Positions 51,582 through 59,982 of a DNA stretch of 64,000 nucleotides are shown piece after piece. The position numbers and the translations under genes are program-made. The notes beneath the pieces are model-generated. The model searched no databases and was not told the DNA's origin. It saw only the letters and a list, made by a program, of their open reading frames with translations. How positions within the stretch are numbered: the first letter of the stretch is position 1; every line of letters starts with the position of its first letter. The DNA comes from Campylobacter sp. RM16189 (GTDB lineage: Bacteria; Campylobacterota; Campylobacteria; Campylobacterales; Campylobacteraceae), in NCBI RefSeq assembly GCF_012978815.1, contig NZ_LIWR01000044.1:124001-188000 (forward strand), given 5' to 3'.

Positions 51582-52391
51582 TTATACCCTCCCTTGTCTT
51601 TCTCTTATCTCTTTAGCAAGTGCTTTTAAAATATCCTTATGGCTATGCTCTTTTGATAAATCAATAATGAAATCTCTTAAATCGTAGCCTTTGGGTTTGT
51701 CTTTAAATCGTATCTGGTAAAGCTCTTTTGTAACTTCACCTATAAGAGGATAGATAGCATTAAAGCCGTTTTGTCCTACCTCATCATTATCTACAAAGCA
51801 AATCACGGCTTTATCTTTGAGCTTTGATAAAATTTCATCTTTTAACGGGTTATATTCAAATTTGTTAAGCTCATCTGCGTTTTGAAAGCAGATATAAGAT
51901 GAGTTTAGTATCTTAAATAGTCCTATTTCTCCCATACCCTCTGCGATAAATACCATATCATCGTTTTTGTCTATGCGATGAGGTATAAAGCTATTATTTG
52001 AGCCTGTTGCCCTTATCCATTTCTTGCCCTTGATGATCTCGCCTGCTTCATCTCTTATGTGTCTAGTGGCTATGGCTTGCACTTCGCCTGTGTCGTCTTT
52101 TAGCGTTATGGATAAACTTTGATGTTTTGTGTTATATCCTAAGAAATCAAGCTTATTTAGCTTTGCATTGCAAGCCCTTAGGAAGTTGCAAGGATAGAGG
52201 CTATAAAGCTCGTCCGTTTGCTCTTGTGTGGCTAAATTTTGAATGTCGCAGTATCTCTTTTTAAAAGCCTCTCTTAGCTTATTAGCAAATTCGCTTAGGT
52301 TGATTATCCTCTTATCTTGCGTTTGCTCGCTTGCCGTTAGCTGTGGAGCGTTTAAAGCCACTCCTTTAAAACTCTCGATTGATTTCATCAC
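51582..52391 (-). CDS. Toprim-domain primase subunit
   Basis: 269 residues (GTG 52391 or ATG 52388). Toprim motifs VFIAEGMGEIGLFKIL and KAVICFVDNDEVGQNGF, with YDLRDFIIDL near the end. The N-terminal part (SLYPCNFLRACNAKL) may hold the primase core. Catalyses primer synthesis for the element. It overlaps the CHC2-like ORF by four bases. Confidence 0.8.
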   Translation of the reverse strand: MMKSIESFKGVALNAPQLTASEQTQDKRIINLSEFANKLREAFKKRYCDIQNLATQEQTDELYSLYPCNFLRACNAKLNKLDFLGYNTKHQSLSITLKDDTGEVQAIATRHIRDEAGEIIKGKKWIRATGSNNSFIPHRIDKNDDMVFIAEGMGEIGLFKILNSSYICFQNADELNKFEYNPLKDEILSKLKDKAVICFVDNDEVGQNGFNAIYPLIGEVTKELYQIRFKDKPKGYDLRDFIIDLSKEHSHKDILKALAKEIRERQGRV

Positions 52392-52654
52392 TCTACCCCT
52401 AAAGAATATTTAACTATCTGCAAGGCTTCTTGTTTTGTGTAGCCTGCAACCTCATTTAAAAAGGCGAATATGTCGCCCCCAAAGCTTCCGCCGAAGTCTT
52501 TAACGTAGCCGTTGCGGTCAATGCTTGCGCTTGGTGTTCTTTCATCTCTTATTTTAAACTTGTAGCTTCTATCTACGCAGTAACCGCAATTTATAATAAT
52601 GCTTGCTACTACATCACGATTGATAAGAGGCTTTAAGCGTTCGTATTCACTCAT
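52388..52654 (-). CDS. CHC2-like primase N-terminal domain protein
   Basis: 88 residues: FKIRDERTPSASIDRNGYVKDFGGSFGGDIFAFLNEVAGYTKQEA resembles the DnaG N-terminal zinc domain (compare HDDKNPSMSV...FHCFSCKAGGDVI) but the zinc Cys/His set is degenerate. It looks like a split primase with the downstream Toprim protein. Confidence 0.72.
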   Translation of the reverse strand: MSEYERLKPLINRDVVASIIINCGYCVDRSYKFKIRDERTPSASIDRNGYVKDFGGSFGGDIFAFLNEVAGYTKQEALQIVKYSLGVE

Positions 52655-52803
52655 TTTTTAGCCCTCTTTTTGTCTTTCGTATCTCTCGTCTTATTAAAGT
52701 CGTCCATATAATCGCTTATCGCATTTGCGATTATGATATTTTCAAGTAGCTTAACTTTTTTGATTAGTTCTTGCCGTTTCTTTTCTAAACTCTGTTTATT
52801 CAT
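52651..52803 (-). CDS. Small helical protein (50 aa)
   Basis: MNKQSLEKKRQELIKKVKLLE then NIIIANAISDYMDDFNKTR, basic end. ATGA overlap with the upstream 99-aa ORF and overlap with the primase ORF support it. Confidence 0.55.
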   Translation of the reverse strand: MNKQSLEKKRQELIKKVKLLENIIIANAISDYMDDFNKTRDTKDKKRAKK

Positions 52804-53099
52804 TGGATAACCCCTATAAATTTAAGAGCCTTTGCCCTGTCTTTGATAAACCTCATCTTGCATTTAGTGCCGTTAGCTCTTGTATGCCACCTGCTCCCGC
52901 TTATTCCCAAGCGTTCCAAAGCTACAAAATACTGGTTTGAGTTACTGATAAAATAAATGTCCGAAGCCGTAACCTCGCCTTGCTCTAGCATTATTTTTAC
53001 TATTATTTGCATATTTGTTCGTGCAGATTTCACTTGTATGTCCTTTAAATAGTTATGCTTGACTTTTAAAGGCTGTCGGGTATAATTGCAGTTCATCAC
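52800..53099 (-). CDS. Hypothetical protein (99 aa)
   Basis: MMNCNYTRQPLKVKHNYLKD; then SARTNMQIIVKIMLEQGEVTASDIYFISNSNQYFVALERLGI, a possible winged-helix, and WHTRANGTKCKMRFI. No family recognised. Confidence 0.55.
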   Translation of the reverse strand: MMNCNYTRQPLKVKHNYLKDIQVKSARTNMQIIVKIMLEQGEVTASDIYFISNSNQYFVALERLGISGSRWHTRANGTKCKMRFIKDRAKALKFIGVIQ

Positions 53100-53130
53100 G
53101 ACTGAAATTATCCCGTTTAGCCTATAAGAG

Positions 53131-53367
53131 TTAAGCGGGTTTTCTTTCCTTCGGTCTAATACCTAACTTTACTTCAAGCTGTTTAATGCTCTCTGATTGC
53201 GTGCGTGTGATATGAAACAAGTCAAAAGCACAATCGATAAGTTCTTGCGGAGCTTCGCTCATACTTTTAACCTTGTAATTATGCAAATGCTGTTTAAAAG
53301 CCTTTAGCATAACCTCATCGTTTGCGCTAAAGCATTCAGGGCTTACGTTAAAGGTTAGTTTTGGCAT
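53131..53367 (-). CDS. Small protein, paralog group member (78 aa)
   Basis: FKQHLHNYKVKSMSEAPQELIDCAFDLFHITRTQSESIKQLEVKL: the same D-C-A-F-D-L-F motif as the 102-aa ORF at 47892, then a short helix. Downstream of the AlpA gene by one base. Confidence 0.6.
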   Translation of the reverse strand: MPKLTFNVSPECFSANDEVMLKAFKQHLHNYKVKSMSEAPQELIDCAFDLFHITRTQSESIKQLEVKLGIRPKERKPA

Positions 53368-53565
53368 TTAAGCCCCCATTCTTTGCAAGTAATCGTCTAA
53401 CTCGCTTTTGTTAAAAAGTATCGTTCTATCCGATAGCCTCTTAGGCTTTGGAAACTCTGCCTTTTTAGTAAATCGCCAAAGTGTAGATATTGAGATGTTA
53501 AGATACGCCGCCGCCTCTTTTGGTGCTAAATTTGGTTTGTCAAAGCATATTTTTTTAGCTTTCAT
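53368..53565 (-). CDS. AlpA-family transcriptional regulator / excisionase
   Basis: 65 residues. MerR-like winged helix: LAPKEAAAYLNISISTLWRFTKKAEFPKPKRLSDRTILFNKSELDDYL. AlpA proteins control integrase and excision in P4-like elements. Confidence 0.85.
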   Translation of the reverse strand: MKAKKICFDKPNLAPKEAAAYLNISISTLWRFTKKAEFPKPKRLSDRTILFNKSELDDYLQRMGA

Positions 53566-53688
53566 AGTAATCCTTTATGATGTCATTTAATATTTAAAGC
53601 TAGCTGGTAAATATGAGTGAATTATGGCACTGGAATTTGAATTAGTTATTGCAGTTTTTAAAATAGTGAGCTTTAAAAACTGCAAATT

Positions 53689-54375
53689 TTATTTTGAGTT
53701 CAAAAAAATATCTACTGAATTTTTGAGGGCTGATAAAAAATATTTTTTCATAGATGTTTTTGCTAAGCAGTATTTTTCGCAAAAATTAAATAATTCTAAT
53801 TGATAATATTTCGTTATTGTGTTTATGTCCTGGTGCTCTATCATAACTTTCGATGAGACAATATTTCTATCAAGCTGAATTTGCATTAAAGAATTGACAA
53901 GTTCAAGTTCGCGTATCAAGCAATCTATGTTAAGCTTATTGTATTTTACTGTAAATTTTTGCGCGTTGTCTATTTGGAAAAACAATGATATTCTCTCATC
54001 TTTTAAATATTCTATCAAATCAAGAATTTGTTTTTGTCTATTGGATAATTCTTTTATTTCGTCTTTTAATATGTTTCTAAAATTTGTTTTTACATCAAGA
54101 TAGCCATCAAGAAAACTTTCAATTATTCTCCTTATTTCATAAAGTGCTACATAATGTTGGTCTTGAGGAATTTTATTTAAAAAAGTAGTTAATTCACAAT
54201 ATTTGCTATTATTAATAAAAATATCTGTTATCTCTGATATACAGCCTCTTTTTGTAAGTCTTGGGAAGCTATCAATATCTAACCTTGACGCATCTAATGT
54301 TATTTGTTCTCCGATTTTAGAATTTTCTATTTTCTCAGCTTCCAAAAGATGAAATAATTTCAGGTTAAAATCCAT
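53689..54375 (-). CDS. Hypothetical helical protein between integrase and AlpA (228 aa)
   Basis: MDFNLKLFHLLEAEKIENSK, then mostly helical with CELTTFLNKIPQDQHYVALYEIRRIIESFLDG and coiled-coil-like EIKELSNRQKQILDLIEYLKD. It starts two bases after the integrase stop, so it is co-transcribed. This slot often carries cargo such as defence genes, but no known family was seen. Confidence 0.6.
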   Translation of the reverse strand: MDFNLKLFHLLEAEKIENSKIGEQITLDASRLDIDSFPRLTKRGCISEITDIFINNSKYCELTTFLNKIPQDQHYVALYEIRRIIESFLDGYLDVKTNFRNILKDEIKELSNRQKQILDLIEYLKDERISLFFQIDNAQKFTVKYNKLNIDCLIRELELVNSLMQIQLDRNIVSSKVMIEHQDINTITKYYQLELFNFCEKYCLAKTSMKKYFLSALKNSVDIFLNSK

Positions 54376-54377
54376 CT

Positions 54378-55601
54378 CTACCCCTTTACCTCATCTAAAT
54401 AATTACTCCACCATTGCATAAGTCTAGCTCTATCCTCTAGCCTTTGGCTTCTGTCATAAATTGCCTTAACCGTGTTACGCTCTCTATGGTCTAAACATAG
54501 CTCTATTACTTCGCTGTCTAGCCCGTGAGCCTTGATATTTTCATTTAATAGCGTGCTTGCTGTCGTTCGTAAGCCGTGAAATACCATATCATCGCCAAAA
54601 CCTAAGCGTTTAATCGCATAATTAAGCGTGTTTTCACTTAAAGGCTTGGTGTTTGTTACATCGCTCGGAAAAACATACTCGCTCTTTAAGCCCAAAAGCT
54701 CTTTTTGAGTATGCAAAATCTTTTTTACTTGCTTACTTATCGGCATAATAAATTCATTTCTTAACTTCATCTCTTTAGCGGGGAATATGATGAGGTCTTT
54801 ATCAAAATCCACATATTGCCACTTAAGCCTTCTAACGTTTGCACTGCGTAAAAATGTATGAATACCGAATATTAAAGCCTGCTTTGTGCTATTTGAGCCT
54901 TGATAATCATCAAAAGCCCTCAAAAGCTCTTTTAGCTTGTCCGTATCTGTAATGGCTTTAAAATTGTTAGTCTTTGATAGTTTAAAAGTATCGGCAAATA
55001 TGATATTTCTTGCGGGGTTATTATCTATGTAGCCTTTACTCACTGCATAATCCATAATTTTACGCATAAGGTAAAAAGCTCGCTTTGATGTGTCGTGGCT
55101 TAAGCCCCTTTTAGCTTCTTTGTCTTGTATTTTTTCTATCGCATTTGATAGGTCTAGCCTTGTGAGTGTCTTAATATCCTTATCCTTTAATAGCGGATAG
55201 AGATGATTATTAATGCGCCCTATCTGCTTATCAAGGCTTGCTAGTTCCTTGCTTTGTTCTTTTTTTATCCATTGTTCGGCTAGGTCTTTAAACGTGATAG
55301 CCTGATTTTTTTCAGGGTTTATGTCCTCGCCTCGCTCTCTCATGGTGGTTAGCTCGTTCGCTTTGGTTCTTGCTTCGGCTAGGCTTATGCTTGGATATTT
55401 ACCGATAACTATTTGATTTATCTTGCGTTTTGGGTCGCCTTTATCTGCATAGCGATAGTAAAAGGTCTTAGACAGCCCTTTTTTAGTATCGGTTATATAC
55501 ACGTATAAAAATTCAGTTGCGATGTCTTTTAACCACTCTCTACTTTTACCTTTAGAGAGATTATATTTTTTTAACTCCAGTTCTTTAACAAATTTTCCCA
55601 T
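54378..55601 (-). CDS. P4-type tyrosine integrase
   Basis: 407 residues. N-terminal DUF4102 arm-binding domain (FYYRYADKGDPKRKINQIVIGKYPSISLAEARTKANEL), core-binding domain (about 105-190), catalytic domain with Arg in HTFLRSANVRRLKWQYVDF, H-x-x-R in HGLRTTASTLLNE, H in LDHRERNTV, and nucleophile Tyr in AIYDRS. Integrates at the 3' end of tRNA-Ala(GGC), which lies 300 bases upstream. Confidence 0.93.
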   Translation of the reverse strand: MGKFVKELELKKYNLSKGKSREWLKDIATEFLYVYITDTKKGLSKTFYYRYADKGDPKRKINQIVIGKYPSISLAEARTKANELTTMRERGEDINPEKNQAITFKDLAEQWIKKEQSKELASLDKQIGRINNHLYPLLKDKDIKTLTRLDLSNAIEKIQDKEAKRGLSHDTSKRAFYLMRKIMDYAVSKGYIDNNPARNIIFADTFKLSKTNNFKAITDTDKLKELLRAFDDYQGSNSTKQALIFGIHTFLRSANVRRLKWQYVDFDKDLIIFPAKEMKLRNEFIMPISKQVKKILHTQKELLGLKSEYVFPSDVTNTKPLSENTLNYAIKRLGFGDDMVFHGLRTTASTLLNENIKAHGLDSEVIELCLDHRERNTVKAIYDRSQRLEDRARLMQWWSNYLDEVKG

Positions 55602-55672
55602 CGTTTGCCCTTACGATTTGGTATCATTACCTTACCTAAAAGCTCGTATTTTCAATAAAATAATCAAAAATA

Positions 55673-55789
55673 ACATATTCAATTAGCTTTTTAGCTCCCA
55701 TTTTTAGGGGTAAATTTTAACTATTTTTATCTTTTTGAATATGTTAAAAAATCTTTAGCTATTCTTGACATATTCAAAAACATATTCAA
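55673..55789. repeat. Integrase arm-type sites, right end
   Basis: Four exact copies of ACATATTCAA: 55673, 55735 (inverted), 55768 and 55780; the last pair is 12 bases apart, as at the left end. Confidence 0.7.
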
Positions 55790-55843
55790 AACTTTGAAAT
55801 TGAGTGAAATTGAATGATAACGTATGATTGCTTAAACTATCTC

Positions 55844-55870
55844 AAAACCCCGTATTTTAGGGGCTTTTTG
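55844..55870 (-). terminator. Hairpin downstream of tRNA-Ala
   Basis: CAAAACCCC/GGGGCTTTTTG with a GTATTTTA loop; on the minus strand the T-run follows the stem. Confidence 0.6.
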
Positions 55871-55901
55871 AAGCTTTATGATAACGAGTAAAAATGATAA
55901 A

Positions 55902-55977
<76 letters not shown>

Positions 55978-56086
55978 AAAAGTGTTTTGAGATTATATAC
56001 ACATTTTACTTACAATAAATTTAATTTTTTTAACAAAATAAAATATTTTTTTAAGCATAGTTGGGATAGAATTACACTTTTAAAAT

Positions 56087-56161
56087 GCGGGAATAGCTCA
56101 GGGGTAGAGCACAACCTTGCCAAGGTTGGGGTCGCGAGTTCGAATCTCGTTTCCCGCTCCA
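56087..56161 (+). tRNA. tRNA-Gly (GCC)
   Basis: 75 bases. Acceptor GCGGGAA/TTCCCGC with TCCA; anticodon stem CAACC/GGTTG, loop TTGCCAA. Confidence 0.95.
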
Positions 56162-56180
56162 TCAATTTTTTAAAATTTAT

Positions 56181-56267
56181 GCCCGGGTGGCGGAATGGTA
56201 GACGCAAGGGACTTAAAATCCCTCGGTAATTTTTACTGTACCGGTTCAAGTCCGGTCCCGGGCACCA
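56181..56267 (+). tRNA. tRNA-Leu (TAA)
   Basis: 87 bases with a long variable arm; anticodon stem AGGGA/TCCCT, loop CTTAAAA; encoded ACCA end. Confidence 0.95.
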
Positions 56268-56276
56268 TAAGCTAAG

Positions 56277-56350
56277 GGCGACATGGCCAAGTGGTAAGGC
56301 AGAAGCCTGCAAAGCTTTTACCCCCGGTTCGAATCCGGGTGTCGCCTCCA
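56277..56350 (+). tRNA. tRNA-Cys (GCA)
   Basis: 74 bases; acceptor GGCGACA/TGTCGCC, anticodon loop CTGCAAA; encoded TCCA. Confidence 0.94.
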
Positions 56351-56369
56351 AACGACATAAGGAGAAAAT

Positions 56370-56525
56370 ATGCGTTATCTTTTAGTTCTTTTATCTGCAG
56401 TATTTTTGATGGCTGGTTGCTCAAACACATGGAGTGGCGTTAAACAAGACACAAACAATGCAGTGGAGTGGTCAAAAGAAAAAGTAAACGAAGGTGCTAC
56501 TTACGTCAAGGAAAAAACTGAATAA
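56370..56525 (+). CDS. Entericidin-like small lipoprotein (51 aa)
   Basis: MRYLLVLLSAVFLMAGCSNTW: signal peptide with lipobox LMAGC, then a soluble tail VKQDTNNAVEWSKEKVNE. The spacing and T-W-x-G-V-K-Q-D motif are as in entericidin A/B. It follows AAGGAGAA and lies within the tRNA cluster, between tRNA-Cys and tRNA-Ser. Confidence 0.8.
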   Translation: MRYLLVLLSAVFLMAGCSNTWSGVKQDTNNAVEWSKEKVNEGATYVKEKTE

Positions 56526-56571
56526 CTATAGCGATTTTAAGAAAAATTAGCTATAATTACAATCTAATTTT

Positions 56572-56661
56572 CGGGAGATGGCTGAGCGGTCGAAAGCGGC
56601 GGTCTTGAAAACCGTTGAGGTGTGAAAGCCTCCTGGGGTTCGAATCCCTATCTCCCGGCCA
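56572..56661 (+). tRNA. tRNA-Ser (TGA)
   Basis: 90 bases with a long variable arm; acceptor CGGGAGA/TCTCCCG, anticodon loop CTTGAAA; encoded GCCA. Confidence 0.93.
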
Positions 56662-56873
56662 TATAATACTCCAAAAGTCCGATATAACCCTTGCTTTTAA
56701 TACTTTGGCTTTTATTAATTATTGAAAAATCATAGCCGTACTTACTATCACACTATCACATAAATTCTATACTAAATTTACTAAAATATAATAAAATCTA
56801 ATTATACTTTTTATATTTTATAAAAACAATAGACAAAAATTGAACTATTGTATAATTTTCAAAAGGATCTTAT

Positions 56874-58145
56874 TTGTGGTATAGAATTTTGATACGGCTA
56901 AAAAAGCCAAGTAATACATTATGGGTTATGCCTACGATTGGTGCTGCCGTGGCTATAATATTTGCTTTTATGGCTTTTTTGGGTACTTTCTACTTGCCTC
57001 CGCAACTTTTACCTGATATAAAGCGAGATCTTTTGCAAAGCCTACTTGATATTATAACCTCAAGTATGCTTGCAGTCATTACTTTTTCACTCTCCATTAT
57101 GGTTTCGGCATTTGCCAGTGCATCAGCAAATGCCACTCCTAGAGCTACGGAGCTAATTATGGCTGATGATGACACGAGACTAACGATAGCTAGTTTTATC
57201 TCTGCTTTTATATACGCAGTTATTGCAAGAGTAGCTTTGGGGTTAGAATATTATGGTCAAAACGGAAGATTTATACTGTTTGTAAGCACAGCTACGGTTC
57301 TTGTATATCTCATATACACATTAATAAAATGGGTTCATACACTCTCACATCTTGGTAGACTTGGAAATACTCTTGATAAAATTTATAAAGCAACCTCAAA
57401 GGCTATGAATAATTACAGCATAAATCCAAATTTAGGAGCCTGCTGGAGGCCAAACGATAAAAAGCCAGATTTTATACTTAACTCTAAAGATACAGGGTAT
57501 TTAACGCATATAAATTTGAGTCACTTATATAATCTATCCGAAAAATTAGAATTTAAAATTTTTATCAATACGAGACCCGGGGATTATATCATCAAAGGAG
57601 ATGAAGTAGCATTTTTATACTTTGATGAGGTAGTAAATCAAAATACGCAAGAGATAGAAAAAATATGTGCTCAAATTTATGAAACTATCGTTATTGACAC
57701 CCAAAGAAGTTTTGAACAAGATCCAAGATTTGGATTTATAGTGCTTAGTGAAGTTGCCCAAAAAGCCTTATCACCGGCCATAAATGATCCAGGAACTGCA
57801 TTTAGTGTGCTAAATTTAATTACAAGGCTATTGATTGAAAATTATGATTTGCAAAATAAAGATAAAGCTTATTCTTACGATAGAATAGGCCTACAAGAAA
57901 TTAATACAAGCGACTTCATAACCCAAAGTATAGATGCTATAGCTCGCGATGGAGCTTTAAATATCGAAGTTGCCTTAAGAGTTCAAAAAACACTTTTTGC
58001 AATACATAAAAATAGCAAAAACAAGATTTTAAAAGAAACATCAAAAACTCAAGCAAAAAACGCCATGGATAGAAGTTTAAGTGTTCTTCTAAGCGATTTT
58101 GACAAGACTAGACTAAAGGAAAAATATATAAAATTTTTTGAGTAA
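56874..58145 (+). CDS. DUF2254 membrane protein
   Basis: 423 residues from TTG 56874, after AAAAGGATC. Four membrane helices in the first ~165 residues (MPTIGAAVAIIFAFMAFLGTF, SSMLAVITFSLSIMVSAFASA, SFISAFIYAVIARVAL, RFILFVSTATVLVYLIYTLI), with the DUF2254 signature SAFASASANATPRATELIMADD. The C-terminal half is cytoplasmic (HINLSHLYNLSEKLEFKIFI, FGFIVLSEVAQKALSPAINDPGTA). Function unknown; possibly channel-like. Confidence 0.82.
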   Translation: MWYRILIRLKKPSNTLWVMPTIGAAVAIIFAFMAFLGTFYLPPQLLPDIKRDLLQSLLDIITSSMLAVITFSLSIMVSAFASASANATPRATELIMADDDTRLTIASFISAFIYAVIARVALGLEYYGQNGRFILFVSTATVLVYLIYTLIKWVHTLSHLGRLGNTLDKIYKATSKAMNNYSINPNLGACWRPNDKKPDFILNSKDTGYLTHINLSHLYNLSEKLEFKIFINTRPGDYIIKGDEVAFLYFDEVVNQNTQEIEKICAQIYETIVIDTQRSFEQDPRFGFIVLSEVAQKALSPAINDPGTAFSVLNLITRLLIENYDLQNKDKAYSYDRIGLQEINTSDFITQSIDAIARDGALNIEVALRVQKTLFAIHKNSKNKILKETSKTQAKNAMDRSLSVLLSDFDKTRLKEKYIKFFE

Positions 58146-58299
58146 AAGATATATCAAGTACTTTTTAAAACATACAAAAAATGATAAAAGTCGCCTAATT
58201 AATCCCCCACTACATATAAAAAAGGTAAACAGATCAAAAAGGCAACAAAATATCGCAAATAAAATAATAGATAAAAACAGTGACAGAGTAGTTATTGTG

Positions 58300-58479
58300 T
58301 CAAGAATTTAAAGAGTCTAAAGCAATTAGTTTTTTATTTTCTTTGATATCTTTAATTATTGTTACTTTTTCTTCACTAATTTCATTTTCTTCAAAAATCT
58401 TAACATCCTTGTTAAAAGCCAAAAAAGCCTTTATGGCGTTTAATGTATCGTGATTGACATTTTTTAATGTAACGGTCAT
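58300..58479 (-). CDS. Orphan antitoxin-like protein (59 aa)
   Basis: MTVTLKNVNHDTLNAIKAFLA, then an acidic helical end (EENEISEEKVTIIKDIKENK). Resembles small antitoxins that start MTITLxNV in Campylobacter. AAAAGGAG at ideal spacing marks a real start. No toxin gene follows on the same strand; only a hydrophobic open stretch without a start codon is seen. Confidence 0.6.
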   Translation of the reverse strand: MTVTLKNVNHDTLNAIKAFLAFNKDVKIFEENEISEEKVTIIKDIKENKKLIALDSLNS

Positions 58480-58639
58480 TTGTTACTCCTTTTATTTTTA
58501 ATAATATTTATTATAAGAAAAAACATCTGAATAATAATTTAAAAAATTGCTATTATGTAGCAAAACACACAAGACTTTCATTACAAAAGAGGCTAAAATT
58601 CTGTCATAGTTTTTAAATAAGAGATATTTCTTTTTAAGC

Positions 58640-58925
58640 TATAAAAATATTTACTGTAAAGAATCTATTATAGCAGTTCTTGAAAGGCTAGAAGCGAAGC
58701 AGAGTAGAGTCTCACGCGATATCGGCTCTTGTATCTAAATACTCCGAAATTAAAGAACAAATAAAACATTATCAAGAGATTGTATCTATTTTGCAAGATG
58801 AACTGTCTGTTATAGACAAAGCCATTATAATATTTGATCCAAACTATAATATAAATGAGATAAAAACTAAAAAACATTACCAACAATAGGCGTTTTTCTC
58901 GTGGAGAGTTTAGTGAATGTCAAGG
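58640..58925 (+). pseudogene. Decayed coding remnant
   Basis: Several frames carry pieces of one helical protein: [17 protein letters not shown], then [42 protein letters not shown], stop at 58887, and in another frame RRFSRGEFSE. The D-K-A-I-x-x-F-D-P followed by an F-x-R-G-E block is a pattern known from small proteins near mobile elements. No intact ORF remains. Confidence 0.45.
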
Positions 58926-59080
58926 GTAGCCGTAAGGCTATCTACGAGCTTTTTGAAAAAAGCGACGCCCTTGATCGTTTTTTGAGAGAGTGCTACGATG
59001 TCCCGGCAGGGAAACGGGGGAAAGTTCGATATTTAGCCAGCGGCGAACCCTTGCTACTTTGGCTGCGTAGCAGGCAATAG
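58901..59080 (+). other. GC-richer ORF fragment (59 codons), origin unknown
   Basis: Open from GTG 58901 to TAG 59078: KGSRKAIYELFEKSDALDRF, then YDVPAGKRGKVRYLASGEPLL and LWLRSRQ. Base composition up to about 59150 is richer in G and C than flanks, indicating transferred DNA. No ribosome site, no family recognised; likely fossil. Confidence 0.35.
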
Positions 59081-59508
59081 TACCAGCGGGGGAGCAACGA
59101 AATCGCCAAAGGCGATGAGTGTAGCGGCGGTCTTTTGGCTGAGAGCGGTAATTTCTCTTGTTCCAAAAAACTCTAGTATATTATAGATATATTAGAGTTT
59201 TTACTTGCTTCATAATTCTATATTATACGTTAAGAAGAAGTAAAGTTTTCTATCATTTTTCTATCATTATGAATAAATCATATAGATTGCTAATCGTATT
59301 ATCAAGAGTTTTAATAATAATCTTATTACAACTGCACGCTCGTTACATCTAGTAGTTTTTGCATAATCAATTATTTCTGATAAAAAGCATACATTATTTT
59401 ATAAAATTTTTTCATACTTTAAGAAAATTTATTGCAATATCTTAAAAAATTTCAATAGAAAGGAAAATGTTAGGCTAGTGTTTAAAAGCACTAAAAATAG
59501 GGTATTAT
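59081..59508. other. Intergenic region
   Basis: About 430 bases; the first 80 belong to the GC-richer patch, the rest is AT-rich with no supported gene. Confidence 0.4.
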
Positions 59509-59585
59509 TGGTGTCAAGAGAGAGACTTGAACTCTCGACCTCCGGCTTATGAGACCAGCGCTCTAACCAGCTGAGCTACCTTGAC
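59509..59585 (-). tRNA. tRNA-Met (CAT)
   Basis: 77 bases with CCA; anticodon loop CTCATAA. An elongator Met tRNA is most likely; a lysidine-modified Ile tRNA cannot be excluded. Confidence 0.93.
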
Positions 59586-59740
59586 ACTTATTTTAGTTAG
59601 AAATGCGCATTATATTACACTATTGCTTATATGGATATAAATTCTGCATTTTTTTTGTCACAAACACTGATAATTGATTCACTAAAATATATATCATAAG
59701 CTACTACTTATAAATTTTCTGTTATAATTTTTGCTTTTAT

Positions 59741-59829
59741 AGACAGGTGTCCGAGTGGTTGAAGGAGCACGCCTGGAACGCGTGTAAGGTTAATAGCCTT
59801 CGTGGGTTCAAATCCCATCCTGTCTGCCA
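59741..59829 (+). tRNA. tRNA-Ser (GGA)
   Basis: 89 bases, long variable arm; acceptor AGACAGG/CCTGTCT, anticodon stem CACGC/GCGTG, loop CTGGAAC; encoded GCCA. Confidence 0.94.
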
Positions 59830-59982
59830 CTTTACTAATACAAAACAAATTTATATCGTATTTTCAATTTTTATTTATCTTTATTTAATATTTTATAAGA
59901 GTAAATTTAATAAAATTAATAAAAATAAATCCACACAATAATAAAGACCGAAAGTCATTATTGCGTATAGAAAGGTGCAATT

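Noticed and set aside
58146..58299. Toxin gene after the orphan antitoxin
   Set aside because: A hydrophobic open stretch exists in one minus-strand frame, but it has no ATG/GTG/TTG with a ribosome site and is preceded by an in-frame stop.
58668..58886. Hydrophobic minus-strand ORF of 72 codons
   Set aside because: No ribosome site, low-complexity Phe/Tyr/Ile content, and it lies opposite recognisable coding fragments on the plus strand.
58901..59150. tmRNA or RNase P RNA
   Set aside because: The patch is GC-richer and structured-looking, but neither the tRNA-like ends of tmRNA nor the conserved RNase P core sequences are present.
59158..59352. Plus-strand ORF of 64 codons
   Set aside because: TTG start without ribosome site, AT-driven hydrophobic composition, no family pattern.
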